A stretch of DNA of 64,000 nt from Spisula solida (GCA_947247005.1 OX365948.1:32988601-33052600), one strand, 5' to 3'; shown: positions 33,748 to 45,916, counted from the stretch's first letter. Notes: generated by a model not told the origin, from the letters alone. Translations and numbers: made by a program.

Positions 33748-34545
33748 AAATATGTCACGTGATATTTAGTTTCACTGAACTATTTTTAAATCGAACATGC
33801 TGATGTTCGTTGTTTTGTGAAGGAACGAAACATATTTTTGGAGGTTAATTTGTTTATTTGCAGAAACAACCGTTACAGTATATTCAATAAATGCTTATTA
33901 TGTATTTTATCGAGTTGTTTTGTCATTTTTGAGCGCACAAACAAATATGGTCAATTTGCTGTTCGCGGGGAGTAAACAGTACCAGCCAATTTGTCAGGTG
34001 TATTTTGTTGCGGTAATAATATACAGCTTGGTTTCCTCTATGCGTATATGGATAAATCTGCAGATCGTGTTTGAATGATAAATTGTTAGTTTTGCTATAA
34101 AACCGATAACAGCCACTAAAATGCCACTCAATACATTGAATCTGTTGAAAACATCGTTTTCTTTCCATTTTATTTCAAATATCAGTCGTCGAGTTACGTC
34201 TCATTCATTTGGACGCCAAATGTGTCATAACTATGTACAACATCGCATTAACACCAAATACGTTACCTATAAAACATGGCTTGGTATTAAATAAGTTAAT
34301 TGTACTAGCTTTATCAGCATTATTTTTTGAAGCTGGCCAAACGTCATCTTCGAAATTGCATTTATTTCGGCTAAATGATGTCCGAACTACTATAGCACTA
34401 TAACAGTTAATCGAAAACAAATAGCATTTGCATACATTAACATACACATACTTATCATTTTACAAGTATTTAATCTCTCCACGTCATATTAAAAACCATC
34501 CTAATACTGTTCAGGCCATTACCACACGACCAAGATGTGTACATT

Positions 34546-34670
34546 CACAGGCCTAAGAAATTATATCACAAAATACAGAGTTTTGAAATTCCCGACCATC
34601 CCGTCATTACTATATATAATAGATGAATTTCAAAACTCTGTATTTTGTGATATAATTTCTTAAGCCTGTG
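34546..34670. repeat. Near-perfect hairpin: 46-bp arms, 33-nt loop
   Basis: The arms 34546-34591 and 34625-34670 are complementary at 45 of 46 positions; the only mismatch is in GGCCTAAG versus GGCTTAAG. Complementarity may extend outward with small gaps (GATGTAC). There is no coding potential. It could be a very young minimal foldback element or a source of hairpin RNA. Confidence 0.92.
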
Positions 34671-35061
34671 GTACATCCGACTAGTGAAAATGTATCTTTA
34701 AGTGAAAAACTGATGTCTATGACATCAACTACCTATCAGAACTTCTTTGTTGGTTCAAGAACATCATTCAGTGTCACACGTTTGGTCTTTCGACAAAACC
34801 TTCATCGTAAAAGGGTACTTTCCTGATACGCTTTCGTTGCAAAATAGATACAATTGTAATTTCATACTAACTTATTTATCTTATGGCATCTACATAATGA
34901 ATGCTTACATTTTGTATTGTCATTTGATAGTTTTCTCCAAATCAAATATGAATATTATATTTCTAGAACTAGAGTAAATCCGCCGATGTGTTTCCTAGAT
35001 GATGCTACTTTCTGTTACTAGTATAGTAGACGAAAACTTGACTTCTGGAAACTAACTTTCG

Positions 35062-37082
35062 GTTTCGTATCGTCGCCTGAAAAACGATTTGTTGTATCTA
35101 CCTTTTTGTAGTTTTGAGATATTGGCGTTTAAAGTTTTGAAATGATATAACTTTTTCACCTTATAAAATTTTTCAGAGATTTCAACACCACTTTTTGTGT
35201 TTTGTTTCTCTCCTTCATCTTGCACAGTATCTAGCCGTTTGCGTGAGCCGTTTAATTAGAAATGTTTTTGACTTTTATGTTTGGAGATACGACAAATTTG
35301 TAACATTTTTACACAAAATGTTAAAACCAAAGTGTCACATTGGATATACGACATTTCGAGTCTTTATCATTGCATCTTTAAGGCACTTACGACAGTTTGG
35401 TTTTGCAAATTTGAAAACAGAAAATGGATTAAATATGTAGCAAATAATGTTAAAATCGGAACAAAATAAACCGAGATAAGATCAAAAAATCATTACACTT
35501 GACTATTTTTTAAGAGCGCATTAATGCAAAATTAATACAAATATAATAATGCTAATTAACACTGTCATGATAATAACTATTTAAAATGAAAACAAACATG
35601 AACATGAAATATGATTTTACATGTATATACCTCGTAATTGCCATTTTAATTAGTTTGTATTTATATTAAAGTGTTTAGTATTAAAACATTCTAATGAATA
35701 AAAAGGTTCAAACAATATTTATCTTCATTAAAACTGTCAATTAGAAGTGCAGAAGTTATCATTATGTGTTAATTACAATATCAAATAGTCTGCCATTAGA
35801 AATTAAACCAACCACAGTAGACATTGTAAAAGAAAACAACATGAACTATTATTGCATTATCTATTCCTTCTTCGTGTATTATACATTTTAGTCACTGTCA
35901 TTCAAGATCCAAATGTGTTGAAAGATACTTATTCTATCCACCATTGAAATATTTGAACTACTAAATGCAATGCCACATACATCCAAAACTTTCAATTCAA
36001 TGGTTGGGGTTATATTTGCAACTATAGTGGGTGCAATATTGACGAATTATAAGTACAACTGATCAAGTTTTCAGCAATAAGTTATTACATGAATGTCGTC
36101 ATCGAGATTATTTCTGCAAGAGCTCAAATTCAGAACATTCGGATTAAATATGTTTATGAGAAACCGAAGGGTTGATGTTGGACTTTCAATCAGATCTAGC
36201 CAATACAAACTTACGGAGTTAAATTCATTTGCCAGAATGAAATCCAACTCAGGAACCGAGCACTAAAATACACTACTCGGAGGCAGCAAAATTCGTAGAA
36301 ATTCGAAGAAATGTGCTAAAATGTTTGAAAATACAACGGATTATTGAGAGTCACACTAATAGAATCGTTGAATTCGAATTCATGTCAATGCCAAAGTATT
36401 GAATTCGTCAAAATAACTTCATTAAGTTTGCTAGACAAGTTCTGTTAATTTACGTCAATAACTCATGTAGTTCAATATTAAGAATAATTTTCACGCCGAT
36501 GTGCTCCTGTAGATCAACCAGGGTGAATGAACATATTGACAACCAGAAATATCAAACTTTTTTGTGAAGTATACTTGTTAATTCATTTGCGATTCACACA
36601 ATACCCATGGTTTTGATACATTTTTGCTACAAAAGAATTTGTCTATCTCAATCTAAGAATGCTATAACAGACACAACCAAGCATATCCAAGTTATGTGCT
36701 CTAATTAAACTAAAACGTATTATGCATGAGAAAAACACAATAATGGCATTCAATACAATGTCTCTTAGGAAGGTTGAACAATACATACTATTAACTATAG
36801 ATCATTTGAAGTATCTTTACAATGGCTACATACCAGCTACAAATGCAAAAAAGGATAATAGGATACACTTAGTCTCCAATATAATCTTACATCTATATGA
36901 ATGATGTGTCCGAACAATGACGTACTATCCAAAAACATACGCTTAAAATCCAAACGATAACAGTTAAATAAACTGTAATTATCAGGAGATACGGCACTTC
37001 AACATGATTTCATTCGAACAAAAATCTCATTTTTCGCACAAATGGAGTTACGACATTTCATTTCTGAGGCGACGATATGTAT
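35062..37082. mobile_element. Possible 2-kb element with diverged inverted ends
   Basis: 'cgtatcgtcgcctgaaaaac' at 35068 is mirrored by the reverse complement of 37050-37080 (CATATCGTCGCCTCAGAAAT), and similarity extends inward at low level. The interior has 'gatacgac' and 'atacgacat' words but no transposase. The ends are uncertain. Confidence 0.35.
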
Positions 37083-37201
37083 AAAATGCAGTGCATTTAT
37101 CCGACGTACATAATAATTATATAACACGTAATACTTGTCTGTTGATACATCGTTTTAAGAGTAATTTCTTCACATTTACTTTATCGCAGAGTACCACTAC
37201 G

Positions 37202-37444
37202 ATGTTTGAACTACAACACGACGATTTTGCGCGGGCTATTAAAGACCAGATTCTGGATTTTCCTACTAGTATGCGTTTACAACAAAGCCTAGACAATTTT
37301 ACAAAGCACTACAGTACATTACGTGATTTCGTAATACAGAAAAAACGAAGGATTACATTCACCGCTGTAGGACATGTAGTTTATGCCGATTGGCATTGTA
37401 ACGTAGGTCGCATTGGCACATTTTGTACAAATAATTCGATTTGA
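37202..37444 (+). CDS. Small open frame of 80 codons, unrecognised, with upstream TATA box
   Basis: The predicted product has a mixed, protein-like composition (MFELQHDDFARAIKDQILDF...RRITFTAVGHVVYADWHCNV) that I cannot assign. A TATAAAA motif lies at about 37080, some 120 bp upstream of ATG 37202. The codon choice looks less random than in neighbouring frames. The frame is also open upstream to 37091. It could be a small single-exon gene, an exon, or a remnant. No signal peptide or membrane segment is seen. Confidence 0.25.
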   Translation: MFELQHDDFARAIKDQILDFPTSMRLQQSLDNFTKHYSTLRDFVIQKKRRITFTAVGHVVYADWHCNVGRIGTFCTNNSI

Positions 37445-38245
37445 TGGTCTCAGTGATTACTAGGCATGTATTATACCACTACATGTTTGTATGATGATAA
37501 TAGATGGTTTATGTAGACCTCCTAGACGTGTGCACAACTATCTTACACTTAACAAATCTTATAAGTGTGCACATGTTTTTATTTATGAATATTTCTGCAT
37601 GAAATTTAGTGTATATGCTTTTGAATAACACGCGATTAGATTAATAAAGTGTTTTCTTCAAAATTAATTACAGCGAATCACTGAACCATTTTTTAAAATT
37701 CTGCCTCCGAGTAAATACATACACTTGAACATGAACTTGATTAGGAAATATGATACATAGCTGCATTTACAACCTGATAAACACCCGATGAACACACTTG
37801 TGAAAAATGTTGTAAGATTGTAATAAAATCAATTGAATTGTAATTCCATCTATCCAAGCTGCATATGTGGAAAATTTCAAATGGATCAAACATGTATTGA
37901 CCGAGTTATGGGTAAATATATACATGCACACTAATAAGATTTGTTAAGTGTAGAAACAATCATTTAAAAAACCCTGGCCTAAGAGGCCTATGCTACTATC
38001 TTCATATAAACACAACCGACATTACTCATGCCCAAGTTGTTTAATATGAACAGCTAGCATAGTTTGACGGCTGATAACGCGAGATCTAGTTTTACGATAA
38101 TATAATATTAATGCTTATTTGGTCGAAGTGATCTAGTAACGTGTAAATGTATCATAGGTTTTATATAAAATACTGTGAAGTTTATAAAGGCAAATAAACG
38201 TGCAAGAACACTTCGGAATCGGAAACTGATGTTTAAAAACACGTC

Positions 38246-40171
38246 ATGCTGAGAATAAGGAATATTCGGAATATAGGATTTTGTGTACTTTTTGTAGCGA
38301 CGTGTTTTCAGATTTATGTTGTTTTGTGGACTCCGAGGAAACTTTCAGCACTAGAAATAAAACCATGCGTGCTGGAAAAATTAGATCCATGGGATAAGTC
38401 GCTGACACCGTTTCTTGTAACACCACAACCGCTGAATTGCTCCAGTCGGAAACAATTAATGTATGTTGATAAAGATGGTGTCCTTCAGTTTAACAACACA
38501 GTTTTAAAAACGTATGGTTTGGATAGAAAAATATTAAAATGTAAATCTCGTGCTCTGAATCGAGTTCTTGGAGATCAAGATGTAACATTTGACCCAGAAA
38601 TTGCTGTTACACCTCCGGCGTTTGTTAAGAGTCATGTATTTCGCGTGTCCTGTATCGTGGACGCTAAAATTGTATATGACTATTTACATTTCAACTCATT
38701 ATGGAATTCTGACGCGAAACCTACAAGTAAGATTGTAGACGAAGGTCCTGATCAACTAAGTCTGATAGTGTTTGGGATAGACTCAGTGTCAAGGTCGCAT
38801 GCACTGCGTTTCCTACCGAAATCATATAAATGTCTTCTAGAGGAGTTCCAGGCATACGATTTCGAAGGGTATAGCAAAGTTGGTGAGAATACATGGCCGA
38901 ATTTAGTTCCATTATTGACTGGAAGAAATCACCGAGATTTCCCAATGATTTCACATCTTCACTTACATACAGACACCATGCCTTTGCTATGGAACGAAGA
39001 AGCAGCACAGAAAATGGCGTCTTTTTTCGCCGAGGATCGACCAGATATTTCAACATTTAATTTCGTCAAAGGAGGTTTCAAACACCAACCTACCGACTAT
39101 TTCTTCCGTCCTTATACTCTTGGAATGCACACATTCGAACCTACGATAATTGAACCATTAGGAAAACCGTCATTTAATTGTTATGGTGTTGATAATTATT
39201 TTGATATACAAGTAGAATACCTGAAAGGATTTCTATCACAGTATAATGGTAAGAGAAAATTTGCTTACTTTTGGAACAACCAAGTCTGTCATGAGGATTT
39301 TACGACTCTAAGTAGAGGCGACGATGCATTCCTTGCTTTCTTACATTGGATGAAAGACACTGGTCAAACCAAAAATGCCATGTTCCTCACCCTGAGTGAT
39401 CATGGTTTCCGAATAGGTGGCGCTTCGTTAACTCACGTGGGTAGAGCAGAGAACAATAAACCATGGCTGATGTTACATGTACCAAAACATATCATTCAAA
39501 AGTATTCTTGGTTGCATAAAACTTTGTTAGAAAATAGTAAAAGGTTGGTCACACATTATGACATTTATCAGACTATGTTAGACTTGATAAATAATAATGC
39601 ATTTGTACACAGACCAGATATTGAAGTTCAAAGTCGATTAGTTCGTCGAAATATATTTTCACCTATTCCAAACCTCCGAACATGTGCTGACGCGGGTATA
39701 GAAGAAAAATACTGTGCGTGTGAAGAAAAAGTCGCCATTTCCACTACAACAGATTTAGTGCATTCCATGGCCGAGTTCTTAGTTAATGGAATTAATAAAA
39801 TTTTATCAGAACAACTAGAATTGTGCAATACGCTTGTATTGCATGATGTGACTGAGGTGTCAGTGGTCTACTCAAATAGCGACGCTGAAAACCTGCCAGA
39901 TGAACAGAAACGCCAATATAAACATTGGTGGTCATCTGATGACCAAGATCAAGATACCACTGGACGATATTTCATTCTTTTTCACACAAAACCAGGATAT
40001 GCCTACTTTGAAGGAACTGTTGACTTTACAAAATATTCAGCAGGTGATCCTGATCAGCATATGACAATGATAGGTGAACCATCAAGGTTAGACAGATATG
40101 GTAATCAGTCATTTTGTATGAATGATTCGTTTCTACGTCTCTATTGTTACTGTAAGGGTTACAAGCCTTGA
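38246..40171 (+). CDS. DUF229 family (sulfatase/alkaline-phosphatase-like) type II membrane protein
   Basis: An intact single-exon frame of 641 aa. Residues 9-28 (NIGFCVLFVATCFQIYVVLW) form a signal anchor after a short basic N-terminus (LRIRNIR), giving a type II topology with a lumenal or extracellular catalytic part. The family core is clear: LIVFGIDSVSRS (D179, S180) for the metal/nucleophile region, GYSKVGENTWPNLVPLLTG, AYFWNNQVCHEDFTTL, LTLSDHGFRIGG (D385, H386) and THVGR (H397). The C-terminal part has Cys pairs (CADAGIEEKYCACEE) and ends RLYCYCKGYKP. Length and motif order fit the DUF229 family, which is placed in the alkaline phosphatase superfamily; its substrate is unknown. The ATG has G at -3. 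ATTAAA at 40218 is a candidate poly(A) signal. No intron or lesion is seen. Confidence 0.93.
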   Translation: MLRIRNIRNIGFCVLFVATCFQIYVVLWTPRKLSALEIKPCVLEKLDPWDKSLTPFLVTPQPLNCSSRKQLMYVDKDGVLQFNNTVLKTYGLDRKILKCKSRALNRVLGDQDVTFDPEIAVTPPAFVKSHVFRVSCIVDAKIVYDYLHFNSLWNSDAKPTSKIVDEGPDQLSLIVFGIDSVSRSHALRFLPKSYKCLLEEFQAYDFEGYSKVGENTWPNLVPLLTGRNHRDFPMISHLHLHTDTMPLLWNEEAAQKMASFFAEDRPDISTFNFVKGGFKHQPTDYFFRPYTLGMHTFEPTIIEPLGKPSFNCYGVDNYFDIQVEYLKGFLSQYNGKRKFAYFWNNQVCHEDFTTLSRGDDAFLAFLHWMKDTGQTKNAMFLTLSDHGFRIGGASLTHVGRAENNKPWLMLHVPKHIIQKYSWLHKTLLENSKRLVTHYDIYQTMLDLINNNAFVHRPDIEVQSRLVRRNIFSPIPNLRTCADAGIEEKYCACEEKVAISTTTDLVHSMAEFLVNGINKILSEQLELCNTLVLHDVTEVSVVYSNSDAENLPDEQKRQYKHWWSSDDQDQDTTGRYFILFHTKPGYAYFEGTVDFTKYSAGDPDQHMTMIGEPSRLDRYGNQSFCMNDSFLRLYCYCKGYKP

Positions 40172-40329
40172 TTCCAATCTCACGAAGCATCGCAACCAGT
40201 TCAAAGCGTCAGTTCAAATTAAATGTTGTATATTTTTATGCATGTGTGATGTATCTTTGAATGCGCTTTTGCATTTTTCTGTTATAACCTTCAGACGGCA
40301 TTTATTAATTTTATTTTCCCTATACTGAT

Positions 40330-40690
40330 GTTAAGCCACAACATTAGCCAAAATTGGAATCATCCAAAAACTGTGCCAGTCCAATCGTGTGACAGTTCGA
40401 ATCTGTACCACCTAAAACAGCACCAGTACAAATATGTACCATCAAAAACTACACCAGGCCAAACTTGTAACAGTCAGAATTTATACCACCAAAACCTGTA
40501 CCAAAGTTTTGACAGTCCGAATCTGTACCACCAAAAACACAAAAACAGCACCAGTGTAAAAATATACCATCAAAAACTGCACCAGGCTAAATTTATGGCA
40601 GTTTGAATTTAACCACCAAACCTGTACCAAAGTTGTGACAGTCCGAATATGTACCATAAACATTGCATCAGTCCAATCTATACCATCAAA
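40330..40690 (+). repeat. Degenerate minisatellite, 'gacagtccgaatctgtacc' units
   Basis: Units with 'accaaaacctgtaccaaagtt(g)t' and 'gacagtccgaatctgtaccac' alternate in imperfect copies. The same sequence reappears at 42125-42230. Confidence 0.75.
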
Positions 40691-40694
40691 ACCA

Positions 40695-42128
40695 CAGGTA
40701 ACTGTATCACTGATAAAGAGTAGGAAACGATTTCTTTGTGTGTAAAATTTATGTTATCTTAGAAAGGTTAATGTTGACCAGACAGTCACTGAAATGCGTT
40801 TTATTCTAATAAATATTTCATTAATACTGGGGCCGGGATTACAACCAATACTTACACTCAGTACTCAACACTCAAATATTGAAAATGTAATATAATGAGT
40901 GATTATTTGTTCGAGATTGCAAATTTAGATGAGGAAAATAAATAAGATAGTTAATGAGTGTTGAAAATAATATTTGATACATTTTCTTTGCAATTTTGTA
41001 CTATTTATGAGGTGGAAATGTAATTATTGAATGTGAGTGCCACACTCAGCACTCAAACTGATGAATTGCAATTATAGCTTACAAATACACTATTTTAAAC
41101 TAAGAAGTAAGCCAAAAACATATTTAGTTCCAATTTAGCATTATTACAGCATCTTGCTCTAAAAACATGCCACAATGAACCTCAAAAGAGTGAATTTCAT
41201 TATTTGAGTGTTGAGTGCTGAGTGTAAGTATTCGTTGTAATCCCGGCCCCAGGTGTTATTTTCGATATACTCGTATTAACATATTCAGAAAGTAGAGAAA
41301 TTCATCTTCATAATAGTGAATTCGAACACATTGAAAATATAATTTCACATTGTCGTTTTTATTGAATGCACCATAGTGATTGATTGGAAACCGTTCTATA
41401 CATTTCATGATATAGCATTATAACTAGTCGATCATTGCATGGAGATAGTTCTAACAATGTTGTGTATGAACGTAATTGCAAATATGAAGATATCGAAAGC
41501 CAATACTTGTTTGTGATACCACTTAAATCACCGGTAACTGTATCATTAATAAAGAGTAAACAAAATTATTATTTATAACATTTATAATATCTTAGAAATA
41601 TTTCATTAATACTGGTGGTATTTTAAATATATTTACATAATCAGAAACTAGACATTCTCGTTCCCGAGAGTATTCTTCGTCCGAAACATAGTCTGGGAAC
41701 TTGACTAACCACTGATGTATGAGGATGAAACTAGAGAGCTTCGTCTTTAATTTGATATCATTATATTTAAAGTCCGTCCATAAATAAGAAAATAAACCCA
41801 ACGGGTGTGAAATCACCTTCGGTTTACTTGTTTGAAATAGCAATGTCGTTTCTATTTAATACACCCCAGTAATTGACTGAAAATCGTGGTATTCATTTTA
41901 TGGTATAACATTTTAACTAGTTGATCAATTTCGATGGGATTTTGCATGGAGGTAGTTCCAACGATGTTGTCTATGAATGTAATTACTTTATGCAGGTATT
42001 GAACGCCAATTTTTGATTTTGATACCATGAAAATCTGACCACTTTAGTACAAATGCACCTTTCTAAGATAACATAAACTTTATATAAAAATAAATTGTTT
42101 TACTCTTAATCAATGGTACAGTTACCTG
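40695..42128. mobile_element. Inverted-repeat-bounded block of family B repeats
   Basis: 'caggtaactgtatcactgat' plus 'atgttatcttagaaaggt' at 40695-40770 is inverted at 42045-42128. The block contains further family B copies: 41340-41520 on the minus strand and 41530-41620 on the plus strand. It also contains a self-inverted pair, 'ggggccgggattacaacca..tacttac' at 40830 against 'tgtaatcccggcccc' at 41250, which marks a separate inner element. The block splits the minisatellite that flanks it on both sides. Confidence 0.6.
40829..41251. mobile_element. Inner foldback element with 'GGGGCCGGGATTACAAC' ends
   Basis: GGGGCCGGGATTACAA at 40829 and its complement TTGTAATCCCGGCCCC ending at 41251 are inverted. 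'cacactcagcactcaa', 'gagtgttgagtgctga' and 'actcagtactcaacactcaa' words lie just inside. It is a MITE of about 420 bp nested in the family B block, with no coding frame. Confidence 0.75.
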
Positions 42129-42264
42129 TGATCAAAACCTGCACTAGTCAAAACTTGTGACACTCCGAATTCATACCATCAAAACTGTACCAAAGTTGTG
42201 AAAGTCCGAATCTGTACCATTCCATACTTAAAATAGCACCAACCTGTTCAAACAATTCTGGATT

Positions 42265-42364
42265 ACATCTCCTTTAATTACGTACAGATACATCTCCTTT
42301 AATGACGTACAGATACATCTCCTTTAATTACGTACAGATACATCTTCTTTAATTACGTACAGAT
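42265..42364 (+). repeat. Tandem repeat, 25-bp unit, exactly four copies
   Basis: Units start 'acatctcctttaattacgta' and end 'cagat'. Copies 2 and 4 differ by one base each. Confidence 0.95.
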
Positions 42365-42659
42365 ATTTGGACAGGGAAGGTTGTAATGAACTTAAACAGC
42401 CGCATAAAATATGTATAAAATGTACTTTTATAAAATAAACATACTTTTCACTTCCTGACTTATTTTATGTAACTACGTGCACAGTTTCAGAACTTTTGGA
42501 TTACATGTCAGTGGAAATGTAAAACTATTACGAAAAATAATATTTACATTTTATAAAATAAGAGAAGTGCACGAATTACATGACCATCCCTTGTATTTAC
42601 TGACTGTTATATGGCTATTTACTGAACGCCCATATCGCTATGTTCAGGATCGTATATGC

Positions 42660-42945
42660 ATTGCTCTGTTTTGTATAGCTCAGAGCATTTGACCTGATCC
42701 TGACCTTTATGCATTGCGTTGAACAAATAATGTTTTCGGGAGCAAATCGTGCAATATCGGCCCTTTAGATTTGTGTTGGTAGTACATCTCGAGCGTCTTC
42801 GTGATAATTTACTTTCCGCTTATAAAAACATACAACCGATATAAATATAGACTAAATATCAGCTGTTTTAATTTTGCTCAAAGAAGGTCGAGAGTCGTGT
42901 CAAATTCTCCAGACTATACATGTACAATAAATACCTGTCTGACTA
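42660..42945 (+). repeat. Dispersed repeat family, copy 2
   Basis: Ordered match to 16250-16440 and 55567-55830: 'agctcagagcatttgacct', 'gagcaaatcgtgcaatatcg', 'acatctcgagcgtcttcg' and 'gaaggtcgagagtcgtgtc'. Confidence 0.7.
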
Positions 42946-43910
42946 TAATTTTACCTAGCAACCGATAACGCGACATGTACGTATGAAGGAGATATCTAAT
43001 ATTTACAACCCAGCCAACTGATAACGTATCAAAGATTTCGTCAATTGAAAATATCGAATTGAAGAATGTTATCATAATTTTGTAGTGACACACTCTGATA
43101 TCAAGTTCGGCAGTTAGCTTCTCGGAGATAATGTATTAATCGACCATGGACCAGGTATATTCCAAATATGTACTTGTTAGCGCATAGGCACATTACGTCC
43201 ACATATATATTGTACGTACATGCCAGTCTAGACAGAAAGACGATGGGTACATGTCACATTAGGTCAGTTCAAGCCACCCTTGCTATCTAGAGATGCATTC
43301 AACAGTTGAGTTGCAGCCGTCCGACCAGTGATTTGTCTTGCAAAACAGACTTCCTGAATCCACATTATTAGGAACATTTAGCGTGACAAATCGCAAAATT
43401 GCGAACTATTAGAAAAGATTATCCAGTTTCAAATTAATAATTGTTAATATTTTGCATGTTTCTACTGATTATACTCAAGTCTTAATTATGTAGCAATCAG
43501 TCAGTTAAAAATCTCTTGTTTGGATTTAAGACAGTTATACCGGTTATTGCTTCTAAACCAGCGGAAACAAAATGGGGAATGTATGCATTATTGTTGGAAT
43601 TTCTTTTGACTTTTTTGGTCACAACGGCAAATATTATGCTTGGGGAAAAAGTCCATATTCGGCACTAAAAGTAGCCAAAATGACAGTTATTAAAATAAAT
43701 ACAGTAGATCTATATCCAATATTCTACGTTGAAAATGCAACAACATCTACCTTCAACTTACTTTTATGGATGTGGTATCATGCACGAGTCTGGTGTGCTT
43801 GGTACTTATATGAGACTGCCATTTGCACGTTCTTTTGCACATGAGCGTTTTATGATTACTGTAATTGTATGTACTATTCAAATAAAAGATTTCGCACAAT
43901 TCTTCCATTT

Positions 43911-43936
43911 ATTGTGTGGCGTAAACGCCACACAAT
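43911..43936. repeat. Perfect 11-bp hairpin, 4-nt loop
   Basis: ATTGTGTGGCG - TAAA - CGCCACACAAT. Isolated; function unknown. Confidence 0.8.
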
Positions 43937-44343
43937 GATATTACCACTTTTCAGCTTACGACCAATTTAACGCATTAGGCCTCGGCAAATAAATAGTTCT
44001 ATGATTTGAACAATATTACAAGCATGCAACACAGGTTACACGTATCATTGGACCTGATTTGTTTACATTACCAACATTTACTTATATTAAGACCAACAAT
44101 TATATCAGACTTATTTTTAGAGGATATTTATAGCAAATCATTCCGCAACGGACTATATTTTTACTACCAAAGAATGTTCTCACTGGTGGCGGGAATCTAA
44201 AATAGTTCCCACGGTTTTCAATCGTATACTGTAACGTATGTAAATCACTCCGCCGCTGCACATTGCAGACGATTACCTAATTATGTTGTATACAAACATT
44301 GATGCTATATATAGCTGGTGGGGGAACTGAAATAGTTCTACGT

Positions 44344-44759
44344 ACATATCGATCGGCCGATTAACAATGTTACCGCGGTAAGCGTTAAACACACTAGTCA
44401 ATTTCTACCCTGCTTTATATAAGACCTCATAATTTTCGTATCTATTATCCGATTTTGAATATTTAAAGCTTGTAATGAAGCAGAGATATATGTTTCTCTT
44501 TTAAACAACATTCAACACGATACCCTAATTATTAAATCCACGGCGACGAGTAAGAATCCGTTCCGCGTAAAAGTAAATTTAAATATCCCGTTTTATACCA
44601 AATAAAAATTCAATCAACGGTCGAAAATCATCAATTATCATTAATTAATTTAATATTCGATCGATTTTGTTCATTAACGCTTGTTTTAAAAGCTAATACT
44701 TTAAGGTTTTATAAAATGTAAAACTTGTTTTTAAAGCATTAATCGGCCGATCGATATGT
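44344..44759. mobile_element. MITE, 416 bp, 21-bp perfect TIRs
   Basis: ACATATCGATCGGCCGATTA at 44344 is perfectly inverted at 44739-44759. The interior is AT-rich and non-coding. No clear target duplication is visible. Confidence 0.85.
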
Positions 44760-45351
44760 GTGAGCGACGCCATGTTTACCCCTTTTACATACGTTAATAT
44801 AGAGTGTCATATACATTTAATTAACATGCGTGGTCATACGGAGAATAAACAGTCACTTATCTTGACACTGGTCGAATTCTCCAAGTCGTTAAAAATGGTA
44901 TTTGCAAATATCCCTTCATTGATGCTCAGCATAGTTACTTAAGTAAGTTGCAGGTAACTGCTGGTTCTCTTGGTGTCTTTAGCAGCACAAATGTTTGAGT
45001 AAGGGTGGGCTTATCAGAACTGTGACATAAAATTATGATACAGTCTGGATTCGATATTGGATTTAGTGGCATCAGTACGCCACACATTAGTACTTTCAGT
45101 GCTTTGATTTCCCTTGGTATGTCGCTATTTTAGTAAAAGACCTTGTTGTAAGTGTCTTACTATAATATACCAAAGATTTGTTATTCGGATGTGATAGTAT
45201 GTGGTTAAAAAGGCAAAATGCCGAAACGTTAATATAGATGTACAACGACCTTCGAAATATGACCTTTGGGCGAGTTCATTTGCTAAGGTTGAAACGATAT
45301 TTTCCGTTATTTTTTATAATATATTATGAACGTATCTTATAAATTCACGTT

Positions 45352-45452
45352 GACAGCGTGGCCTAGTGGTTAAGATGATCTATACTCTGAACTAGTCTGT
45401 ACTCAGAACAATCGTTTTATATGGGCTGTGGGTTCGAGTCCGCTGCTAAACC
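45352..45452 (+). repeat. tRNA-like sequence (Ser/Leu-type layout), left of paired locus
   Basis: GACAGCGTGGCCTAGTGGTTAAGAT matches a Ser/Leu tRNA 5' half in layout (quoted here in parts: GACAGCG acceptor, TGGCCTAGTGGTTAAG A box). After a long insert, GTGGGTTCGAGTCCGC supplies a B box. The acceptor halves GACAGCG and CGCTGCT pair at five or six positions, but the T-stem is defective. An AT-rich tract follows. Confidence 0.5.
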
Positions 45453-45581
45453 ATTTTTCAATAATTTTATTATCATAATACATGTGTGTTTTTCATACAT
45501 TTTATTACTTAATGAATAATAAAATTATGTTTAAGGTTAAATACAAAGTTGCTTTGGTTCGTTTATTTTACGATTTTAGCC

Positions 45582-45729
45582 TGCCCTGGATATTGTATTT
45601 ATTGCTCAGATGACAATCGGGTTGAATTACAAACTATTTTCATCATTGATTTCGCTGGAATTAGAATTGGAATCACCACTCTAAGAATATTCTGTAGAAA
45701 GTTCAACATTAATAAGCGTTTACTCTGGT
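45582..45729 (+). CDS. Possible coding exon or element remnant, unrecognised
   Basis: The open segment (PGYCIYCSDDNRVELQTIFI...TTLRIFCRKFNINKRLL) lies between an acceptor-like 'acgattttag' and a donor-like 'ctctg|gtaata'. It sits inside the interval bracketed by tRNA-like sequences, so it may be part of a mobile element rather than a host gene. No family is recognised. Confidence 0.2.
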
Positions 45730-45916
45730 AATACAGGGAGCACAGTTCGGGTGACCGTTGATCGATATCTCTGTTCAACAGTCTTGACGTGGGAGTGTTT
45801 TCAAGGATTAAAATACAGAAAAAATGTACAAAGGAAATAGATATGTTTTAGAAATATATATAAAATAGACATGCACGCGAATGTTTTATTTAGCAAAATT
45901 TAAAAAATATTCAAAA

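Noticed and set aside
45352..45452. Functional tRNA-Ser/Leu gene
   Set aside because: The A and B boxes and part of the acceptor stem fit, but the T-stem does not pair and the variable region is far too long. Treated as tRNA-derived.
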